In this document: positions 1-8,997 of the stretch, piece after piece
Layout of the letters: every line of letters starts with the position of its first letter
Numbering within the stretch: the stretch's first letter is position 1
Origin: Peptostreptococcus russellii
GTDB taxonomy: Bacteria > Bacillota > Clostridia > Peptostreptococcales > Peptostreptococcaceae
Direction of reading: 5' to 3'
NCBI RefSeq assembly: GCF_003012055.1
Contig: NZ_JYGE01000003.1
Span: 186,001-250,000, forward strand
DNA: 64,000 bases
Notes under the pieces: generated by a model
The model's database searches: none
The model's input: only the letters and a program-made list of their open reading frames with translations
Told to the model about the DNA's origin: nothing
Position numbers and translations under genes: made by a program

Positions 1-2
1 CA

Positions 3-1307
3 ATATGTGGTCATAAAGTTATGGGGGATACTTCTAAAATTTTAGAGCTAATAAAAGAAGAAGATATTGATGAAATAATATTTTCGATAGCAAATATTAA
101 GAGTAGCAAAAAAAGAGAAATACTGGATATTTGTAAGTCTAGTGGATGTAATACAAGAACTATACCAAGTATGACTGAAATTATAGACTGTAAAGTTGAC
201 TTTAAAATAATAAGAGAAGTTGAAATAGAGGACCTTCTGGGAAGAGATCCCATATCTCTAGACACATGCAAAATTAGTCAACAGATAAAGAATAAAACGA
301 TAATGGTTACTGGTGGCGGAGGTACAATAGGATCTGAGCTTTGTAGACAAATATCAAAGTATGGACCTAAAAAACTTATTATACTTGATAATTTTGAAAA
401 TAATGCCTATGCAGTACAGCAGGAATTAAAAATGAAATATAAAGATGATCTTGATTTAGAGCTTGTGATAGCGACTATAAGGGAAGAAAAGAGACTAGAA
501 AAAGTCTTTGATAAATATAGACCAGACATAGTATATCATGCAGCAGCACATAAGCATGTACCTTTGATGGAGTACAATAAGACTGAGGCAGTAAAAAATA
601 ATATATTTGGTACATTGAATTTATTAAAAGTGGCAGATAATTTCAAAGTTAAAAGATTTGTATTGATATCAAGTGATAAAGCAGTTAATCCAACCAATAT
701 TATGGGAGCTACAAAAAGAGCTGCAGAAATGTTGATACAGACATATAATGATTTAAGTAATACTGAGTATGTGGCAGTTAGATTTGGTAATGTATTGGGA
801 AGTTCTGGATCAGTTGTACCGCTGTTTAAAAAACAGATAGCAGCAGGAGGTCCTGTGACCGTCACACATAAGGAAATAATAAGATACTTTATGACAATAC
901 CTGAAGCAGTGTCTCTAGTGATGCAGGCAGGTGCTATGGCTGAAGGTGGAGAGATATTTGTTTTGGATATGGGAGAGCCTGTCAAAATAGATGATTTAGC
1001 TAGAAATATTATAAAACTTAGTGGATTTGAACCTGATGAAGATATAAAGATAGAATATACTGGCTTGCGTCCAGGAGAAAAACTGTATGAAGAGCTATTA
1101 ATGGCTGAAGAGGGGTTAAAAAATACAGATCATAAAAAGATATTTATAGGAAAGCCAAAAACTTTTAACAAAGAAGAAATATTTTTCTTGTTAGAAAGTT
1201 TAAAAGAGGCAGCTTTTAATGAGAGAGAAGAAGATATGGATCCTATTATGAGAAAATTAGTTACAACTTATATTAGACCAGAAGATGTAAATGAAAGTTA
1301 TATATAA
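3..1307 (+). CDS. CapD/FlaA1-type nucleotide-sugar 4,6-dehydratase/epimerase, 5' end outside window
   Basis: The reading frame is open to the left edge (codons from base 3 precede the first Met at 21), so this is the C-terminal part of a longer protein; family members of about 600 residues carry N-terminal membrane helices that would lie upstream. The visible part has a Rossmann GGGGTIG motif about 98 residues after the first visible Met and the SSDKAVNPTN..MGATKR signature, in which Met replaces the usual catalytic Tyr of short-chain dehydrogenases, as in FlaA1/WbpM/CapD. These enzymes act on UDP-GlcNAc to make 4-keto-6-deoxy sugars for surface polysaccharides. It precedes a MurJ-type flippase by about 100 bases, consistent with a polysaccharide locus extending left of the window. 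The exact product sugar cannot be told from sequence. Confidence 0.85.
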   Translation: MCGHKVMGDTSKILELIKEEDIDEIIFSIANIKSSKKREILDICKSSGCNTRTIPSMTEIIDCKVDFKIIREVEIEDLLGRDPISLDTCKISQQIKNKTIMVTGGGGTIGSELCRQISKYGPKKLIILDNFENNAYAVQQELKMKYKDDLDLELVIATIREEKRLEKVFDKYRPDIVYHAAAHKHVPLMEYNKTEAVKNNIFGTLNLLKVADNFKVKRFVLISSDKAVNPTNIMGATKRAAEMLIQTYNDLSNTEYVAVRFGNVLGSSGSVVPLFKKQIAAGGPVTVTHKEIIRYFMTIPEAVSLVMQAGAMAEGGEIFVLDMGEPVKIDDLARNIIKLSGFEPDEDIKIEYTGLRPGEKLYEELLMAEEGLKNTDHKKIFIGKPKTFNKEEIFFLLESLKEAAFNEREEDMDPIMRKLVTTYIRPEDVNESYI

Positions 1308-1408
1308 TTAAATTATTTAATTTATATATAAATATTTAAGAAAACAAATTAAATTTATATAAAAATATTTAAGAAAGAAAGAATTAGTAATAATTAGAGG
1401 AGAAAAAA

Positions 1409-2962
1409 ATGTCAAAAACAGCAAAAGCGACCTTTCTTTTGATGGTGGTCACTATTTTGTCAAAGATTTTTGGGTTGGTTAGAGACAGTGTTTTGGCAGC
1501 TGCATATGGTACAGGCACCTACGCCGCTGTATATGCAACTGCCAATAATATACCAACCGTTCTATTTGCAGTAATTGGTTCAGCCCTTGCAACGAGCTTG
1601 ATACCACTATATAGTAAGCTTGCAAATGAAGATTCAGAAGAAAGAGCAATGTCTTTTTTGAATTCAATAATAAATATGGTAGTGTTGATTTGTTTGGCTC
1701 TATCTATAGTAGGTATTATATTTGCAGAGCCATTGGTAACTATATTTGCACCTGGATATAAGGGAGAGGTATATACTTTATGTGTCCAATATACAAGGAT
1801 TTTACTTCCGAGTATTATATTTGTAGGACTTGCAAATATATTCACTGCTTATCTGCAAATAAAAAAGAGATTTGTTATACCAGGTTTTATTGGAATGCCA
1901 TATAGTATTATAATAATAATATCAATATTTTTAAGTTTGAAGACTAGTCCTATGGTACTGATAATAGGAACATTAGTTGCAATAGCTTCAAAAGCATTGT
2001 TTCAAGTTCCATTTATCTATAAGGAAGGATACAGATATTCTCCAAAAATTAATTTTCATGATAAAGTTATGAAGGACATGCTTATTTTGGTAGTTCCTGT
2101 AGTAATCGGTGTTGGAGCAAATCAAATTAACTCAGTGGTTGATAAATCGTTGGCATCTTTACTAGGAACAAATGTAGTAGCATCATTTAGTTATGCCATG
2201 AGACTGTATGAGTTTGTACAGGCTTTATTTATCACATCTGTACTGGCAGTTGTATATCCGAAATTTTCTAAGCTAGTTGTTAGTGATAAAATGGAAGACT
2301 TTATGGGAAGTATGTCACAGACTATGAATGTAATAATTGTAGCCTTAGTTCCTATAATAGCTGGTTGTATAGTACTTTCTAAGCCAATTGTAGAAGTTTT
2401 GTTTCAGAGAAATGCATTTACAACAGATGATACTATAATGACAGCAAATATATTGGTAATATATGTAACTGGAATACTGGCATTTGCTTTAAGAGATATT
2501 ATGAGTAGAGGATTTTATTCCTTAGAAGACAGTAAGACACCTATGATTAATAGTATAATAGCGATTATATTTAATATAGTATTAAATCTTATATTTATAA
2601 AACCTCTAGGATACAGGGGACTTGCAATAGCTACTGCTACATCGGCTTATATAGGCCTGATTTTGTTTAATAGAAGTATGAAAAAAAAGATAGATATATA
2701 CACACCAAAAGAGAATATCATTGTATTTATTAAGAGTTTAATATCATCTGTGCTTATGGCTATAGTTGTAAAGTTTGTTTATGGTGCACTAAATCCATAC
2801 CTAGTAGGTGGACTTTTAATGAAGGTAATCAACTTGGGCATTGGAGTTGCTTCAGGAGTGCTAGTATATGCTATAGTAATGTATTTTATGAAAATAGATG
2901 AATATACTATGATGATTAATTTAGGTAAAAATAGTATAAAATCAAAGTTAAAAAAGAAATAG
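1409..2962 (+). CDS. murJ: MurJ/MviN-family lipid-linked sugar flippase (first copy)
   Basis: 517 residues, almost entirely hydrophobic helices, about 14 membrane segments, starting with the family-typical LSKIFGLVRDSVLAAAYG and later GYRGLAIATATS. The start ATG follows AGAGGAG with good spacing. MurJ flips lipid II across the membrane for peptidoglycan synthesis; MurJ-like proteins placed inside polysaccharide loci, such as the MviN of the C. difficile PSII locus, are thought to flip other undecaprenyl-linked repeats. Its position behind a CapD-type dehydratase makes the second role plausible. A second, clearly different copy lies at 46213-47775. Family assignment is firm, substrate is inference. 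A hairpin terminator follows. Confidence 0.85.
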   Translation: MSKTAKATFLLMVVTILSKIFGLVRDSVLAAAYGTGTYAAVYATANNIPTVLFAVIGSALATSLIPLYSKLANEDSEERAMSFLNSIINMVVLICLALSIVGIIFAEPLVTIFAPGYKGEVYTLCVQYTRILLPSIIFVGLANIFTAYLQIKKRFVIPGFIGMPYSIIIIISIFLSLKTSPMVLIIGTLVAIASKALFQVPFIYKEGYRYSPKINFHDKVMKDMLILVVPVVIGVGANQINSVVDKSLASLLGTNVVASFSYAMRLYEFVQALFITSVLAVVYPKFSKLVVSDKMEDFMGSMSQTMNVIIVALVPIIAGCIVLSKPIVEVLFQRNAFTTDDTIMTANILVIYVTGILAFALRDIMSRGFYSLEDSKTPMINSIIAIIFNIVLNLIFIKPLGYRGLAIATATSAYIGLILFNRSMKKKIDIYTPKENIIVFIKSLISSVLMAIVVKFVYGALNPYLVGGLLMKVINLGIGVASGVLVYAIVMYFMKIDEYTMMINLGKNSIKSKLKKK

Positions 2963-2997
2963 TAATTTTATAATAAAAAAATAATAGATTATTAATC

Positions 2998-3026
2998 AGG
3001 AGATTTAATATTAATATTAGATCTCC
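2998..3026 (+). terminator. Hairpin after murJ copy 1
   Basis: AGGAGAT at 2998-3004 pairs with ATCTCCT at 3020-3026, and the AT-rich interior can extend the stem. It is followed by TTTAATTTTAT rather than a clean T run, so termination may be partial. Confidence 0.55.
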
Positions 3027-3431
3027 TAATTTAATTTTATAATAGATAGTTTAGAAAATAAATAAGAAAAGATATTTATATAAAAATACAAATATTTCTA
3101 TTAATTACATAGTGCTTGGAAAATAATTTTGCTAAAAAGATACTAAGAAATAAGATGATTCAAAAATTAAAAAACAATATTAGATAGATATATAAACTTT
3201 AAAAAAACATAAATATTAGCATGAAAATAAGAAAAACTTTAAAAAAAATTGAATTAAAAAAATAAACTTAGTTAATTTTTTGAATATTTGCTTAAAAAGT
3301 TACAAAATAATAAAGAAAAAGCGAAGAATTGTATTCAAAAGTTACAAAATGTAATTTATTCCTTGCATATTGGAATATGATGTGATAAAATTAAATTTGT
3401 CGAATAACAGAAGTGATAAGAGGAGGTTGTG
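3027..3431. other. Intergenic region with operator-like direct repeat
   Basis: About 400 bases of very AT-rich DNA without a credible gene. The first 260 bases show nothing I can name. The last 140 hold two copies of AAAAGTTACAAAAT (3295-3308 and 3337-3350) and a promoter at 3363-3391. Confidence 0.6.
3363..3391 (+). promoter_or_regulatory. Sigma-A-type promoter for the NlpC/P60 gene
   Basis: TTGCAT at 3363-3368 and TAAAAT at 3386-3391 are separated by 17 bases. It ends 40 bases before the start codon at 3432. The second direct repeat ends 12 bases upstream of the -35 box, a normal place for an activator site. Confidence 0.6.
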
Positions 3432-4961
3432 ATGCAGTTTAGTAAAAAGAGAAATAAAAAGATAATAGCTGTAGCCTTGGTTACTATGATGATGGCCTCT
3501 GGTGTAGGGACTTTGGTCTCGTCAGCAGATACTGTAGAGCAGACAGAATATATTACAGAGTTTACGGGAAATCAAGATAGTAATGAAGTTACAGATAACA
3601 ATAGTATAGAAGACAATGCGGCAGATGAGAATATAAGTAATATTAATACAAATGCCAGTTCTGATGGAAATACTAATTTGGGTGGCGAACAAAGCTCAGC
3701 CAATAGGGCAAATAGTATTAATGGAGAAATAATACAAAATGCTCCGGATAATGTAATTGAGGAAAGTTCAGGTTTAGAAGCAAATGATCTTGAGATGGCA
3801 GCCAAGATGAATCCAAAATCTTTTAATGGATTTTCAAAAGAAGATGGAAAGTGGTATTTATACTCTAATGGTGTAAGACAAAAGGGATGGGTTGATTATA
3901 ATGGTGTTAGATATTATATTTTAAATACATATCAACTTCCACAAGATATGTGGAGAATGATTCAGGGTCATAAGTATTACTTCAATAAAGATGGTGTTAT
4001 GATTAGGGATCAGAAGATGAGTATAAATGGAAAGATATATCAGTTTAATAAAGAAGGACATCTGATAGCTAATGATAATACCACACACGTAGGTATTATG
4101 ACAGAAGAGCAAAAAGCATTATATGCCAAAGGTGAGAAGAACCTTATTGATGCTGAAAAGAATTTAAAAAATGGTATATTCCAGGAGAATGGAAAATATT
4201 ATAAATACGTGAATGGTCAAAAGACAAGAGGATGGTATCAGGAAGGAAATAAAAAATATTACTTTCTTAATACTTTAAATAGAGCAGAAAATATGTGGAG
4301 AAAAATAGATGGTAAGTTATACTATTTTGATAAAAATGGTGTTATGTATGCTAATACTATCAAGTATATAGGTACACAGACATACAAGTTTAATCCAGAT
4401 GGCTCTCTAAATGCTAATGCGGCTACGACAATTGCTCTTATGGATATATCTATTAGAACTAAGGCAGATAATAGCTCTCAGATAATAGGTAAGTTTATAA
4501 AAGGTAATGGAGTAGAAGTAATTGATAAAAGTGGAAATTATTCAAAGGTAAGAACTGGTGATGGAGGAATCACAGGTTGGATACCAAGTAACTCTATAGT
4601 TACTTTATCACAAGAAAAAATAAATAGTGTAATATCAGTAGCTAAATCTAAGCTAGGAAGTCCATATGTATGGGGTGCAACTGGACCATCTACATTTGAC
4701 TGCTCAGGGCTTATGTTGTACTCATTTAAAAATGGTGCAAATATCACCTTGCCAAGAGTATCTAAGCATCAAGCTACTGTAGGTAGGTATGTATCTAGAT
4801 CTGAACTTAGACCTGGAGATATGATTTTCTGGGGAAGTCCAGTTCATCATGTAGCTCTTTATATAGGAGATGGAAAGTATATTCATGCTCCTCAGCCAGG
4901 TGACTATGTAAGGATAGCAAACTTAGGTTCATATACTACTGCAAGAAGAGTAATAGAATAG
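3432..4961 (+). CDS. Secreted NlpC/P60 peptidoglycan endopeptidase with SH3 and glucan-binding-type repeats
   Basis: 509 residues from ATG 3432, which has AGGAGG five bases upstream; the GTG at 3429 is too close. A signal peptide ends near residue 32. An Asp/Asn/Ser-rich linker (about 33-125) is followed by two sets of aromatic wall-binding repeats of the CW_binding/glucan-binding type (about 132-215 and 249-330; YYFNKDGV and YYFDKNGV). A bacterial SH3 domain lies at about 335-393 and the NlpC/P60 domain at about 397-509. The catalytic Cys is in FDCSGL (424) and the His in HHVALYIG (473), with a third polar residue, His485, in YIHAP. Such enzymes cut the D-Glu to diamino acid bond in stem peptides, so the likely role is wall turnover or cell separation. 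It is a single-gene unit with its own promoter and terminator. Confidence 0.88.
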   Translation: MQFSKKRNKKIIAVALVTMMMASGVGTLVSSADTVEQTEYITEFTGNQDSNEVTDNNSIEDNAADENISNINTNASSDGNTNLGGEQSSANRANSINGEIIQNAPDNVIEESSGLEANDLEMAAKMNPKSFNGFSKEDGKWYLYSNGVRQKGWVDYNGVRYYILNTYQLPQDMWRMIQGHKYYFNKDGVMIRDQKMSINGKIYQFNKEGHLIANDNTTHVGIMTEEQKALYAKGEKNLIDAEKNLKNGIFQENGKYYKYVNGQKTRGWYQEGNKKYYFLNTLNRAENMWRKIDGKLYYFDKNGVMYANTIKYIGTQTYKFNPDGSLNANAATTIALMDISIRTKADNSSQIIGKFIKGNGVEVIDKSGNYSKVRTGDGGITGWIPSNSIVTLSQEKINSVISVAKSKLGSPYVWGATGPSTFDCSGLMLYSFKNGANITLPRVSKHQATVGRYVSRSELRPGDMIFWGSPVHHVALYIGDGKYIHAPQPGDYVRIANLGSYTTARRVIE

Positions 4962-4974
4962 TAAATAGTTAACT

Positions 4975-5001
4975 AAGGTGAGGTTTTCCTCACCTTTTTT
5001 T
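4975..5001 (+). terminator. Rho-independent terminator after the NlpC/P60 gene
   Basis: AAGGTGAGG (4975-4983), a TTTT loop and CCTCACCTT (4988-4996) are followed by a T run. Confidence 0.88.
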
Positions 5002-5315
5002 AATTATACAAGGGAGATATATAAAACAATTGCTAAAAAACTAATTAAATAAACTTGAAAAGGAAAAAACTTTAAAAATAAAGAATTATTCAAAATAGTC
5101 TTAAAAATTAAAAAAAAACTATTGTTTTTATTTATAATACATGATAACATTGATATAAGATATAAGAAACAACAAAAATACATATAAAATACACTAAGAC
5201 TTTCTCAAAATAATAATAAGATCTAGAATTTTATATTTATTTTCAATTTGCTTGTATTATATTCAACCCTTGTGTTAAATTATATTTAAAAGTATAAATT
5301 TAGGAGGGGAAAAGT
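5002..5315. other. AT-rich intergenic region before the Cwp19-like gene
   Basis: About 310 bases with no gene. TTGTGT at 5270-5275 and TATAAA at 5293-5298 have 17-base spacing but would start the message almost at the ribosome binding site (AGGAGGGG, 5303-5310), so a promoter further upstream is more likely. Nothing else is identifiable. Confidence 0.4.
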
Positions 5316-7436
5316 ATGAAAAAATTAATATCAATAGCGATGTCTATTGTATTAGCACTAGGTATAATTATTATACCTAAATCTCAACAAAGTACTGTTA
5401 AAGCTGATAGTACAGAAATGAGAGCAGCATGGATTTCTACAGTCTATAATATAGATTGGCCATCAGATTCTTCTAAGGGGAATCCAGAGATGCAAAAAAG
5501 ACAGTATATTGAGCTATTAGACAAGCTAAAGCAAGCGGGTATAAATACTGCTATAGTTCAGGTGAGACCAGAGTCAGATGCTTTGTATCGCTCAAAGATT
5601 AACCCATGGTCAAGATTTTTAACTTCTAGTCAAGGAAAAGATCCAGGCTATGATCCACTTGCATTTATAATTCAAGAATCTCACAAGAGAGGTATTGATG
5701 TTCATGCGTGGTTTAATCCATATAGAGCTAGTATTTATGCTGATAAATCAAAGTCAGCTGCTAACAATCCGCTTAATCTACATACAGATTGGACTATAAA
5801 GCACAATAATAAATGGTATTACGATCCAGGTAATCCTGAGGTAAATAAATACATTGTAGATACTGTTGCTGAAGTAGTTAGCAATTATGATGTTGATGGA
5901 ATTCATTTTGATGATTATTTCTATCCAGGAGCAGATTTTCCAGATGAAGCAACTTTCAAAAAGTATGGTTCTGGAAACAAGGATAACTGGAGAAGATCAA
6001 ATATAAATAATATGATTAAAAGTGTAAGAGATAAGGTTCACTCTATAAAGCCAGATGTTTCTTTTGGTGTGAGTCCTGCAGGAATATGGAGAAACTCATA
6101 TAATGATCCAAATGGATCAAACACTTCTGGTGGAGAATCTTACAACAAACAATATGCCGATACTAGATATTGGATAAAAAATGGACTTGTGGACTATGTA
6201 GTACCTCAGGTTTATTGGAGAATAGGACACCCTAAGGCAGATTATGCTACTTTGGTAAAGTGGTGGTCAGATCAAGTAAAGGGCACTGGAGTAGATTTGT
6301 ATATTGGACAAGGAATATATAAACACGGTCAAAGTGAGTATGGTGGCGAAAATGTTGCTAGAGAGATTAAAAAGCAGATAGAGCTAAATAGAAAATATCC
6401 TGAAATAAAAGGAAGTATGCACTTCTCTGCAAAGGATATTATAAATCAGCCTCAGGTATATAGTGACCTAAAAACTCTATACAAAGATCCAAATGAAAGA
6501 CTTCCATATCAAAATGCAGTAATGGGGAAAGATAGATCAGTAACAGCAATAGAGGTAAGTAAAAAGGGATGGGCTAATGGTACTAAGAATGCAATACTTG
6601 TAAATGGCGAAGATTTAATGTCTGGAGTAATTTCAAGCCCATTGGCTGCTAGCTATGATGGACCTATACTTTTAAGTTTCCATAATAAGGTTAGTCAGGA
6701 TACAATTAATGAAATGAAAAGGTTAAAAATAGATAAATTGACTATTTTAGGTAATAGTAATTCAATATCTCAAAATGACATAGAAAACATAGAAAAAAAT
6801 ATACCAAATATATATATAAATAGAGTATTTAGTACAAATCCACAAGATGAATCTACTAAAATAGCAGATTTGCTAGAAAAGGAACATAGAGCAGATACTG
6901 TGTATATAGCAAGTGAAGAAGCGATGGTAGATGTACTATCTATAGCACCTAAGGCTGGAAATGAAAGAAATCCAATACTTATAAGCGGAAAAGATAGTAT
7001 GAGCCAAAACAATATCAATTGGATAAAAGAACGTAATATAAAAAATATTTACTTTATAGGAGGGCCAAATGTTCTTTCCGACAAAGTAGTAAATCAAGTT
7101 GCAAAGGCAACTGGCTTAGATTTAAGTCATAATAGATTCTTTGGTTCAAATAGGATAGAAACAAACTCTAAAATAATTGATAAGTTATACAATGAAAAAT
7201 TCTCATTGAAAGCATTTGTAACTAGAAGTGATGCACCAATAGATGCTATCACAGTAAGTGCCTTTGCACAAAAGACTAACTCACCTGTTATACTTGCTGG
7301 AAATAGTGTTTCTTCTTATCAAAGAAATGTTTTAGAACCAAGAAGTGCAAGCTTAGTTTATAAGGTTGGTGGTGGAATTAACCAAAATTCTTATAATCAG
7401 ATATACAATTTGCTTGGTGGTATAATGAAAAACTAA
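5316..7436 (+). CDS. Cwp19-like wall protein: GH10-like (GHL10) domain plus three CWB2 repeats
   Basis: 706 residues. A signal peptide runs to about residue 31 (VKA). The GHL10/DUF187 domain (about 33-350) begins with EMRAAWISTVYNIDWPS and contains WFNPYR and the DGIHFDDYFYP acidic motif. From about 405 to the end there are three degenerate CWB2 repeats, the module that holds C. difficile Cwp proteins to the anionic polymer PSII. Length and domain order match Cwp19, reported as a lytic transglycosylase, so a peptidoglycan-cleaving role is the best guess. A strong AGGAGGGG site precedes ATG 5316. No terminator is visible between it and the symporter gene, whose leader starts about 20 bases after the stop. 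Ortholog status is inference from architecture and neighbourhood. Confidence 0.87.
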   Translation: MKKLISIAMSIVLALGIIIIPKSQQSTVKADSTEMRAAWISTVYNIDWPSDSSKGNPEMQKRQYIELLDKLKQAGINTAIVQVRPESDALYRSKINPWSRFLTSSQGKDPGYDPLAFIIQESHKRGIDVHAWFNPYRASIYADKSKSAANNPLNLHTDWTIKHNNKWYYDPGNPEVNKYIVDTVAEVVSNYDVDGIHFDDYFYPGADFPDEATFKKYGSGNKDNWRRSNINNMIKSVRDKVHSIKPDVSFGVSPAGIWRNSYNDPNGSNTSGGESYNKQYADTRYWIKNGLVDYVVPQVYWRIGHPKADYATLVKWWSDQVKGTGVDLYIGQGIYKHGQSEYGGENVAREIKKQIELNRKYPEIKGSMHFSAKDIINQPQVYSDLKTLYKDPNERLPYQNAVMGKDRSVTAIEVSKKGWANGTKNAILVNGEDLMSGVISSPLAASYDGPILLSFHNKVSQDTINEMKRLKIDKLTILGNSNSISQNDIENIEKNIPNIYINRVFSTNPQDESTKIADLLEKEHRADTVYIASEEAMVDVLSIAPKAGNERNPILISGKDSMSQNNINWIKERNIKNIYFIGGPNVLSDKVVNQVAKATGLDLSHNRFFGSNRIETNSKIIDKLYNEKFSLKAFVTRSDAPIDAITVSAFAQKTNSPVILAGNSVSSYQRNVLEPRSASLVYKVGGGINQNSYNQIYNLLGGIMKN

Positions 7437-7455
7437 TTTAGATAACTATGTATAT

Positions 7456-7526
7456 ACCCCCAAGTAATAAGCAGAGAGTATTATTCGGAAAGGCCGATTA
7501 ATATAATTTAATAGTACTTTGGGGGT
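7456..7526 (+). promoter_or_regulatory. Structured leader able to sequester the agcS ribosome binding site
   Basis: ACCCCCAA at 7456-7463 pairs with TTGGGGGT around 7519-7526, and the pairing extends to GTA/TAC across one bulged T. The GGGGG at 7521-7525 is also the only Shine-Dalgarno sequence for the GTG start at 7534. Inside are a 7-bp hairpin (7463-7469 with 7479-7485) and a 4-bp hairpin, TCGG-AAAGG-CCGA (7485-7497). The first inner hairpin overlaps the end of the outer stem, so two states are possible. This is the shape of a small translation-controlling riboswitch or thermosensor. I do not recognise a glycine, lysine or other named class. Confidence 0.5.
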
Positions 7527-7533
7527 GTTTTAC

Positions 7534-8883
7534 GTGAGTGATAGTTTATTAAAAATTGTACAATCCATAAACGGTGTTTTATGGGGCTACGTTCTTATCG
7601 TAATGCTTGTAGGTTGTGGAATCTTCTTTACTTTTAATTTAAGAGGCATTCAGATAAGAAAGTTTGGAAAGGCTTTTAAGCAGGCCTTTGGTGGTTTTAC
7701 ACTTAGGGGTAAAAAGGCTGGTAAAGATGGTATGTCTTCATTTCAGTCCCTTGCTACAGCAATTGCAGCACAGGTTGGTACAGGTAACCTTGCTGGTGCA
7801 GCAACAGCAATAGTATCAGGAGGTCCAGGAGCAATATTTTGGATGTGGATAAGTGCCTTCTTCGGTATGGCTACTATATTTGCCGAGGCAGTACTTGCAC
7901 AAACATTTAAAAAAGAGGTGGACGGACAGATTACAGGTGGTCCAGCATACTACTTAAAGTATGGTATGAAGAGTAAGTTCTTATCTTCATTATTTGCAGT
8001 ATCTATTATAATAGCGCTAGGATTTATAGGTAATATGGTTCAGGCCAACTCAATAGGTGTTGCATTTGAATCTGCTTTTAATACGAATCCTTTAATTATA
8101 GGTATAATTTTAGCAATAGTGGCTGGATTTATATTTATCGGCGGAATAGGAAGAATAGCATCTTTCACAGAAAAGCTTGTGCCTATTATGGCTGCTTTTT
8201 ATATAATAGGTGGTATCATTATATTAATAATGATGGGTGGAGCTACAGGAGATGCATTTAGACAGATATTTGTAGGTGCATTTGATCCATCAGCTGTTCT
8301 TGGTGGTGCAGCCGGTGTAGCAGTTAAGGATGCTGTTAGATATGGTGTTGCTAGAGGATTGTTCTCTAACGAAGCTGGTATGGGTTCAACTCCACACGCA
8401 CATGCAGTAGCTAAGGTTGATGATCCAACTCAACAGGGGCTTGTTGCTATAGTTGGCGTATTTATAGATACTTTTGTAGTATTAACAATTACAGCTTTAG
8501 TAATAATTGCAACAGGGGCAAACCTATCTGGCGAAACAGGTATTGCAGCTACACAGAAAGCTTTTGAAATAGGATTTGGTAAATTTGGATTAATATTTGT
8601 TGCAATAGCTTTATTGTTCTTTGCATTTTCTACTATTATAGGCTGGTACTTCTTTGCAGAAGCAAACGTTAAATTCCTATTTGGTAATAAGGCTCTTAAT
8701 CCATTTAGAATAATAGTTTTATTGTTTATAATAATGGGTACAACTATGCATGTTGAGCTGGTTTGGGAACTTGCAGATATGTTTAATGGTATAATGGTAA
8801 TACCAAACGTTATAGGTCTAGTTGGACTATCTAAGATAGTAAAGAAGGCTATGACAAGTGCTGAAGAAAATCATATGATATAA
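7534..8883 (+). CDS. Sodium:alanine/glycine symporter, AgcS family
   Basis: About 450 residues with 10-12 hydrophobic segments and the family signatures QVGTGNLAGAATAI and SNEAGMGSTPHAHA. AgcS proteins import alanine or glycine together with sodium across the cytoplasmic membrane. The longest frame begins at TTG 7519, but that codon lies within the GGGGG ribosome binding site region; GTG 7534, eight bases after GGGGG, gives the usual N-terminus and is preferred. The mRNA leader can fold so that the binding site is paired (7456-7526), implying translational control. A strong bidirectional terminator follows. Substrate (alanine versus glycine) is not determined. Confidence 0.85.
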   Translation: MSDSLLKIVQSINGVLWGYVLIVMLVGCGIFFTFNLRGIQIRKFGKAFKQAFGGFTLRGKKAGKDGMSSFQSLATAIAAQVGTGNLAGAATAIVSGGPGAIFWMWISAFFGMATIFAEAVLAQTFKKEVDGQITGGPAYYLKYGMKSKFLSSLFAVSIIIALGFIGNMVQANSIGVAFESAFNTNPLIIGIILAIVAGFIFIGGIGRIASFTEKLVPIMAAFYIIGGIIILIMMGGATGDAFRQIFVGAFDPSAVLGGAAGVAVKDAVRYGVARGLFSNEAGMGSTPHAHAVAKVDDPTQQGLVAIVGVFIDTFVVLTITALVIIATGANLSGETGIAATQKAFEIGFGKFGLIFVAIALLFFAFSTIIGWYFFAEANVKFLFGNKALNPFRIIVLLFIIMGTTMHVELVWELADMFNGIMVIPNVIGLVGLSKIVKKAMTSAEENHMI

Positions 8884-8956
8884 TTTAAGTTATAGATATA
8901 TATAGCATATAGATAAACTTTTATAAAAATATAGTTATTACAGATATTCCTCAACA

Positions 8957-8994
8957 AAACCCCCAATGAGTTTTAACTCATTGGGGGTTTATTT
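8957..8994. terminator. Bidirectional terminator between agcS and the ydcF-like gene
   Basis: AAACCCCCAATGAG (8957-8970) pairs with CTCATTGGGGGTTT (8977-8990). A runs on the left and T runs on the right serve both convergent genes. Confidence 0.9.
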
Positions 8995-8997
8995 ATC

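Noticed and set aside
7456-7526. Glycine riboswitch before the symporter
   Set aside because: The region is about 70 bases and lacks the conserved glycine-aptamer core; a different or unnamed element is kept as a finding instead.
7519-7533. TTG 7519 as the agcS start
   Set aside because: It would place the Shine-Dalgarno GGGGG inside the coding region and has no binding site of its own; GTG 7534 fits better.
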